Below are positions 6,120 through 9,807 of a stretch of 9,807 bases of DNA, one piece after another. The stretch is from Chloroflexota bacterium. Lineage in GTDB: Bacteria; Chloroflexota; Dehalococcoidia; Lucifugimonadales; JADFKI01. The notes under the pieces were generated by a model. It did no database searches and was not told the origin of the DNA. It was given only the letters and a program-made list of their open reading frames with translations. Made by a program: the position numbers and the translations under genes. The stretch is taken from NCBI GenBank assembly GCA_022565015.1, contig JADFKI010000130.1, forward strand, positions 1 through 9,807, in the 5' to 3' direction. The stretch's first letter is position 1, and the number at the start of each line of letters is the position of its first letter.

Positions 6120-6350
6120 TTAGTCGTCGCGTATCGCCGAATGCCAGGAGCTCCAGTCCAGGTACATGTGCTCCCGACGAAGGAACCGCAGCTTGTTAAG
6201 CCTACCGCCTTCGTCTGAGAATTTCTCACCTGGCAGGCCGGACACTCGCGCGTGCCTTTCTGCCGCTTTTTTCAAGTCCCAAGCGCCGCGTTGTTTTCTA
6301 TATCGAAGGTAAAGAGTTTTCATTCGTCGAATGCGCTGTAGCAGCCACAT
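6120..6350 (-). CDS. Unknown basic 76-residue protein
   Basis: I do not recognise it. The ATG at 6350 has GGGAG (6358-6362) 7 nt upstream; a later in-frame ATG (Met10) has no ribosome site. The protein is strongly basic at the N-terminus (LQRIRRMKTLYLRYRKQRG, 4-22). It then has a predicted helix and ends with an aromatic stretch HMYLDWSSWH (61-70). There is no signal peptide or membrane segment. The basic, short form would fit nucleic-acid or membrane-surface binding, but nothing proves it. It is on the same strand as, and 23 bp ahead of, the CoA-binding gene, and 91 bp after the dehydrogenase. Operon position and ribosome site are the main evidence for it being a gene. Confidence 0.5.
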   Translation of the reverse strand: MWLLQRIRRMKTLYLRYRKQRGAWDLKKAAERHARVSGLPGEKFSDEGGRLNKLRFLRREHMYLDWSSWHSAIRDD

Positions 6351-6441
6351 CAGCCTGCTCCCTAGCTTGGCATATTTACGAAGATGGTACCCGAATGCGG
6401 GCCTTAGACGCAGGCAGCAAAAAGCGTATCATGGCTAAGAG

Positions 6442-7479
6442 CTAAGAAAATTCGACGCAGGCGCGGCCCGCTATCTCCATGCGCTCGATGCTCCGCAGCA
6501 CCTCGTCGGCCTCCTCCAGCTTGCACGTGCGGGTGACGACGGGCCGTATCTGGCCGCGGGCCACCATCTCCACGGCCTCGGCCAGCTCCTGGCGGCTGCA
6601 GTACCGGGAGCCCGTGAAGGTGATCTCCCTCTGCATTATGTAGCTGGGTCGAAAGTCAATCGACGCGCTAACATCGTAAAAGCCCACGAAGACGAGGCGG
6701 CCCCCCTTGTCCAGGCTGCGAATGCTTGCCGTCATCGTATCGGGGCGTCCGACCAGCTCGACGACGACGTCGACGCCCCTTCCTCCGGTGAGGCGCAAGG
6801 CCTCTTCGTTGAACGGCCCATCCAGGGAGTTTATGACATCGTCGGCGCCCATCTCTTTGGCGAGAGCGAGCTTCTCGGCGCTGATGTCCACGCCGATGAC
6901 CTTCGCGCCCAGTACCTTGGCCATCTGGACCATATGTATTCCCACACCCCCTCCAGCGCCGACTATCAGCACCGTCTCGGGGGGGCGGACCTTGGCGCGC
7001 TCCCGCAGGACGTGCAGGGGAGTAGCCACGGCGTCCGCCGTTATGGCAGCGTCCACGTAGCCCAGGTCATCGGGGATATGACAGAGGTTTCGCACGGGGA
7101 GGCTGACGTATTCGGCCAGGCCGCCGTCGATCTGGCTGCCGACGAGCCCCGTGTGATTGTCGCACAGGTCCTCTCGGCCGACGTTGCACCATCGACAGTC
7201 GCCGCACGTAAGGTAGAAGAAGACGTTCACGCGGTCGCCTTCCTTGAAGCTGCCCACGCCCTCTCCGACCTCGGCGACGTCCCCGGCTATCTCATGGCCT
7301 ATGATTCTGGGCAGGCGGCCCGGGAAGGTCCCCACGCGGTCGGTGCGATTCCAGGCCAACGTCAGGCCCAGGCCGCAGGCTCGCACGCGGACGAGACACT
7401 CGCCGGGGCCCGGTCGGGGCGTCGGGGTCTCCTCAAGGGTGAGAGGCCCTCCGGCCTCATGCAAGACAAGCGCGTCCAT
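6442..7479 (-). CDS. Medium-chain (zinc-type) alcohol dehydrogenase with altered catalytic site
   Basis: A 345-residue medium-chain dehydrogenase. The structural zinc site is complete (Cys92, Cys95, Cys98, Cys106 in TCGDCRWCNVGREDLC). GHE is at 61-63. The Rossmann motif is GAGGGVG (174-180), followed by VIGVDIS with Asp198, which suggests NAD(H) over NADP(H). The usual A-C-G-V-C-G-T-D is A-C-G-L-G-L-T-L (34-41), so the catalytic-zinc Cys aligns with Gly37 and the Asp with Leu41. His62 remains, and Asp149 in TADAVATP aligns with the third ligand. Activity may depend on different metal geometry or none. GGGAG (7488-7492) is 8 nt from ATG 7479 and 2 nt from an upstream in-frame TTG at 7485, so I use the ATG. 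It heads the second minus block and diverges from the NHL gene. Confidence 0.93.
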   Translation of the reverse strand: MDALVLHEAGGPLTLEETPTPRPGPGECLVRVRACGLGLTLAWNRTDRVGTFPGRLPRIIGHEIAGDVAEVGEGVGSFKEGDRVNVFFYLTCGDCRWCNVGREDLCDNHTGLVGSQIDGGLAEYVSLPVRNLCHIPDDLGYVDAAITADAVATPLHVLRERAKVRPPETVLIVGAGGGVGIHMVQMAKVLGAKVIGVDISAEKLALAKEMGADDVINSLDGPFNEEALRLTGGRGVDVVVELVGRPDTMTASIRSLDKGGRLVFVGFYDVSASIDFRPSYIMQREITFTGSRYCSRQELAEAVEMVARGQIRPVVTRTCKLEEADEVLRSIERMEIAGRACVEFS

Positions 7480-7763
7480 ATTCAACTCTCCCGCTCTTTA
7501 GCTTGCCGACGCTCGCGAACCGTTTGAACAGGCCACGCCCGAAACCTTCGCCGAGCACGGTATCGTGCGTATCTTATCCCAGGAAAGCTCAAAGGCAAAG
7601 CGACCGACGCAGTCGGCATTCCCGTGAGGGATTTGTCAACGCGGCGCTTCGCAGGTACACTGCATCGAGTATGGCTTAGGCCGATTCGAGAGGCCCGTAT
7701 TAAGACATCCGGCATCTCTGAAATTGCATTAACGAGAAGAATTTATCCGGTAGGAGGACTCTC
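7480..7763. other. 284-bp divergent control region
   Basis: This is the gap between the minus-strand dehydrogenase and the plus-strand NHL gene. It holds ribosome sites at both ends, a candidate plus-strand promoter, and a short inverted repeat CCGAC-GCA-GTCGG (7604-7616). Both strands have open stretches, 77 codons on minus and about 79 on plus, but neither has a supported start or a recognisable protein. Confidence 0.5.
7633..7661 (+). promoter_or_regulatory. Candidate promoter of the NHL-lyase gene
   Basis: TTGTCA (7633-7638) and TACACT (7656-7661) are separated by 17 bp. They match consensus at 5/6 and 4/6 positions. Transcription from about 7668 would leave a leader near 96 nt. Confidence 0.4.
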
Positions 7764-8642
7764 ATGACCACGGTTGGCGCCGATAAGCTTACGTACGAGG
7801 CGATTCAGGACTTTCCCAGGCTGCCCGAAGGCCAGTCCTTCGCCGTCGTCAGCACCGTAGCGACCGATTCTCAGGACCGGCTCTACGTGTTTCAGAGGAC
7901 CAATCCACCAATAGTCGTTTTCGACAAGAACGGCAAATACCTGGGCGAGTGGGGCGAAAAGGCCATTACGGCGCCCCACGGAATGACGATCACCGACGAT
8001 GTCGTCTACGTCACGGACCGGGAAGACTCGGTCGCGGTGAGCTTCACGTTGGACGGCAGGCCCTTGCGGGTGCTGGGAAATCGCGGCGTCTACTCGGACA
8101 CGGGCTGTGAGAAGCCCGCCGACCTCGTGCCCAGGGCCGCCGGTCCGTTCAACTACCCGACGGAGATGGCGCCCGGACCCAACGGCGACATATACGTGTC
8201 TGACGGCTACCGCAACAGCCGCGTTCACAGGTTCACGAAAGACGGTCAGCTAATCAACTCGTGGGGCCGGCCCGGCAAGTCTGAGCCCGGCGAATTCCAC
8301 CTGCCGCACAGCGTATTCATAGCCCCGGACGGCAAGGTCTACGTTTGTGACCGCTCGAATCGGCGCATACAGATATTCACGGCCGAGGGCGAGTTCGTAA
8401 ACATGTGGACGGATATGGCCGGACCCAACGACATCGCCATGGACGGCGACGGCCTCTTCTATATCGCCGAGCAGGAGGCCGACGGCAATCCTCCCTACCT
8501 TACTATCCGCAACGCCGAGGGTGAAATTCAGGCCAAGTGGGGCATCCGTCACGCCCACGGCCTGTGGGTAGACTCGCGTGGCGACATCTATCTGGGGCTT
8601 ACGACCAGCCACAGCGTGGACAAGTACGTTCGGCAGGGCTAA
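7764..8642 (+). CDS. NHL-repeat beta-propeller, peptidylamidoglycolate-lyase-like
   Basis: A 292-residue protein built almost entirely of NHL blades (roughly 32-64, 72-104, 130-169, 177-214, 219-260, 263-291). It starts with ATG behind AGGAGG (7752-7757, 6 nt). It matches the catalytic core of peptidyl-alpha-hydroxyglycine alpha-amidating lyase (PAL), which splits carbinolamides into an amide and glyoxylate. Compared with rat PAL as I recall it, the zinc ligands align as His72 (APHG), His182 (LPHS) and His265 (HAHG). The active-site Tyr aligns with Tyr149 in SDGYRNSR, and the arginines with Arg45 (VFQR) and Arg201 (NRRIQ). There is no signal peptide and no copper monooxygenase partner domain, unlike animal PAM. 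It may be cytosolic and act on a small molecule. A non-enzymatic NHL scaffold is the alternative. The flavin monooxygenase lies downstream. Confidence 0.9.
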   Translation: MTTVGADKLTYEAIQDFPRLPEGQSFAVVSTVATDSQDRLYVFQRTNPPIVVFDKNGKYLGEWGEKAITAPHGMTITDDVVYVTDREDSVAVSFTLDGRPLRVLGNRGVYSDTGCEKPADLVPRAAGPFNYPTEMAPGPNGDIYVSDGYRNSRVHRFTKDGQLINSWGRPGKSEPGEFHLPHSVFIAPDGKVYVCDRSNRRIQIFTAEGEFVNMWTDMAGPNDIAMDGDGLFYIAEQEADGNPPYLTIRNAEGEIQAKWGIRHAHGLWVDSRGDIYLGLTTSHSVDKYVRQG

Positions 8643-8676
8643 GAAACTTTCTGAAAACGGGTCAGGGGGAGTCCAG

Positions 8677-8754
8677 ATGGTCAAGGGGATGTGCCCCCAG
8701 TACAAGAACACACCGAGCGGGCAAGTGGCATATGCATCTCGAGAGAATTTCTAA
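8677..8754 (+). CDS. Possible 25-residue small ORF
   Basis: An ATG with GGGAG 5 nt upstream opens a 25-codon frame between the NHL and monooxygenase genes, ending in TAA. It encodes a polar peptide (start MVKGMCPQYK, end YASRENF) with one Cys and no hydrophobic segment. I do not recognise it. The ribosome site and same-strand position are the only support. It may be a leader ORF for the flavin monooxygenase or chance. Confidence 0.25.
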   Translation: MVKGMCPQYKNTPSGQVAYASRENF

Positions 8755-8797
8755 GTGGTTCGGGCCCGCGCTCCGTGACCTAGCGGAGGTATAGCAC

Positions 8798-9807
8798 ATG
8801 GACAAGTTGGAGATCGGCCTTTACGACGTATTCAGCCAGGCCGTCATGGCGGAGGCTTCCACGGCGGCGGACGTGTACGACGCGCACATTCGCATAGCCC
8901 AGGAGGCCGAGCAGCTGGGTTACAAGTACTACTTCTCCATAGAGCACCAGACATCCGCCCTTAGCTACCTGAGCGCGCCCAATATCTATCTGACGGCGCT
9001 GGCCCGCGGCACGAGCGTCATCAGGTTCGGCATGATGATCTATCAGCTTCCCTTCCACCAGCCGTTGCGCCTGGCCCAGGACACGGCGATGCTCGACCAG
9101 CTTTCCAGGGGCAGGTTGGAGTTCGGAGCAGGGACCGGCGTCTCTCCCCACGAGTTCATTCGCTGGAACGTGCCCTTCGAGCGGCGGCGTCAGATCAGCG
9201 AAGAGGTCCTCGAAGTGGTCCTCAAGGCCTGGAGCGACGAGTGCGTGAACTTCGACGGCGAATTCTTCAAGTTCGTCGACGCGTACACCACGCCAAAGCC
9301 GTACCAGAAGCCTCGGCCCCCCGTCTGGTTCGCTGCCCACAGCGCGGCGAGCTTCGAATACGCCGCCCGCATGAACTTCGACGTCTCCCAGAACATCGAC
9401 ACGGACCCCGTCGTGGCCGAGAAGTTCGCGACGTGGCGCAAGCTGTGGGAGTCGCATGGACACCAGGGCCCGAAGCCTCGTGCGTTCCTTGCGCGCCACG
9501 TTCACGTCGCCGAGACGGACGAGCAGGCGCGAGCCGAGGCCGAAGAGCATCTGGTGATACCACGTGAGCGGGACCCGGAGTTTACCGAAGTCGGCAGGGC
9601 TACGATGGCAAGGGCCGGATTCAGCGAGGGAGCGGACGGCAGGTACACGACCGAGACCGACACGCCTGAGCGTCTCGAGCTCCGCCGGATTTTTCGAGAG
9701 AGGAGCACGTCCTACGACTTCTGGATCGACAACGGAATCGCCCTGGTCGGAAGTCCGGACACGGTGATCAGGAAGATGCAGGAGCAGCGCGACCTGATAG
9801 GGCACGA
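8798..9807 (+). CDS. Luciferase-like (LLM class) flavin-dependent monooxygenase, C-terminus cut by window edge
   Basis: 336 codons are visible with no stop before the window ends, so the gene runs on. The start is ATG with GGAGGT (8785-8790) 7 nt upstream. It is a bacterial-luciferase-like TIM-barrel monooxygenase using reduced flavin from a reductase and O2. Signature segments are AEQLGYKYYFSIEHQ (37-51), TSVIRFGMMIYQLPFHQPLR (72-91), MLDQLSRGRLEFGAGTGVSP (98-117), RPPVWFAAHSAASFEYAA (173-190), and near the end GSPDTVIRKMQE (318-329). Family members are usually about 330-380 residues, so little is missing. Relatives include alkane, sulfonate and aminopolycarboxylate monooxygenases; the substrate here is unknown. 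No flavin reductase gene is in view. It follows the PAL-like gene by 155 bp on the same strand. Confidence 0.94.
   Translation, partial: MDKLEIGLYDVFSQAVMAEASTAADVYDAHIRIAQEAEQLGYKYYFSIEHQTSALSYLSAPNIYLTALARGTSVIRFGMMIYQLPFHQPLRLAQDTAMLDQLSRGRLEFGAGTGVSPHEFIRWNVPFERRRQISEEVLEVVLKAWSDECVNFDGEFFKFVDAYTTPKPYQKPRPPVWFAAHSAASFEYAARMNFDVSQNIDTDPVVAEKFATWRKLWESHGHQGPKPRAFLARHVHVAETDEQARAEAEEHLVIPRERDPEFTEVGRATMARAGFSEGADGRYTTETDTPERLELRRIFRERSTSYDFWIDNGIALVGSPDTVIRKMQEQRDLIGH

Noticed and set aside
7632..7640. Perfect TTGACA on the minus strand as a -35 box for the dehydrogenase
   Set aside because: No acceptable -10 hexamer lies 16-18 bp downstream on that strand.
7528..7767. Open plus-strand frame of about 79 codons ahead of the NHL gene, and a 77-codon minus-strand frame over the same bases (7482-7715)
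   Set aside because: Neither has a supported start with a ribosome site, neither resembles a known protein, and the Arg-rich content is typical of GC-rich spurious frames.
8780..9805. 341-codon minus-strand frame opposite the flavin monooxygenase
   Set aside because: The plus strand encodes an unmistakable LLM protein through the same bases; the minus frame is Arg/Leu/Val-rich without motifs and is a shadow of it.

Overview
The window is compact, GC-rich bacterial chromosome. It has short intergenic gaps, good Shine-Dalgarno (SD) sequences, and a mixture of ATG, GTG and TTG starts. The gene mix is CoA-thioester enzymes, a luciferase-like flavin monooxygenase, an NHL-propeller lyase-like protein, and a zinc-type dehydrogenase. 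It resembles an environmental Chloroflexota genome of the SAR202/Dehalococcoidia kind, but that is an inference from gene style; no marker gene here proves the taxon. I saw no rRNA, tRNA, IS element, CRISPR array or phage module.

Left block (1-3190, minus strand). Reading in the direction of transcription: thiL (thiamine-monophosphate kinase), a 98-residue unknown protein rich in His and Cys, a 4-coumarate-CoA-ligase-like acyl-CoA synthetase, and the first 33 codons of a PaaI-type hotdog thioesterase cut by the window edge. The gaps are 48, 38 and 81 bp, so this is a plausible operon. A promoter with a perfect TATAAT lies so close to the thiL ATG that the message should be leaderless.

Middle (3191-4657, plus strand). 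A divergent control region leads to a crotonase-fold enzyme related to MenB/BadI, started by TTG behind a perfect AGGAGG. After two back-to-back hairpins comes an orphan 121-residue protein. The ligase, thioesterase and crotonase suggest activation and processing of an organic acid as its CoA thioester.

Second minus block (4755-7479). In transcription order: a medium-chain (zinc-type) dehydrogenase, a basic 76-residue unknown, a YccU-type CoA-binding protein, and an aldo/keto reductase. This block converges on the 121-residue gene and diverges from the right-hand block.

Right block (7764-9807, plus strand). A six-bladed NHL propeller keeps the recognisable active-site residues of peptidyl-alpha-hydroxyglycine alpha-amidating lyase (PAL). 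It is followed by a possible 25-codon small ORF and a luciferase-like (LLM) flavin monooxygenase cut by the right edge. The best candidate for something new is this pair: a flavin monooxygenase could make a carbinolamide-type product that the PAL-like protein then splits, a flavin version of the copper-dependent PHM-PAL reaction. This is a hypothesis from active-site motifs and gene order.
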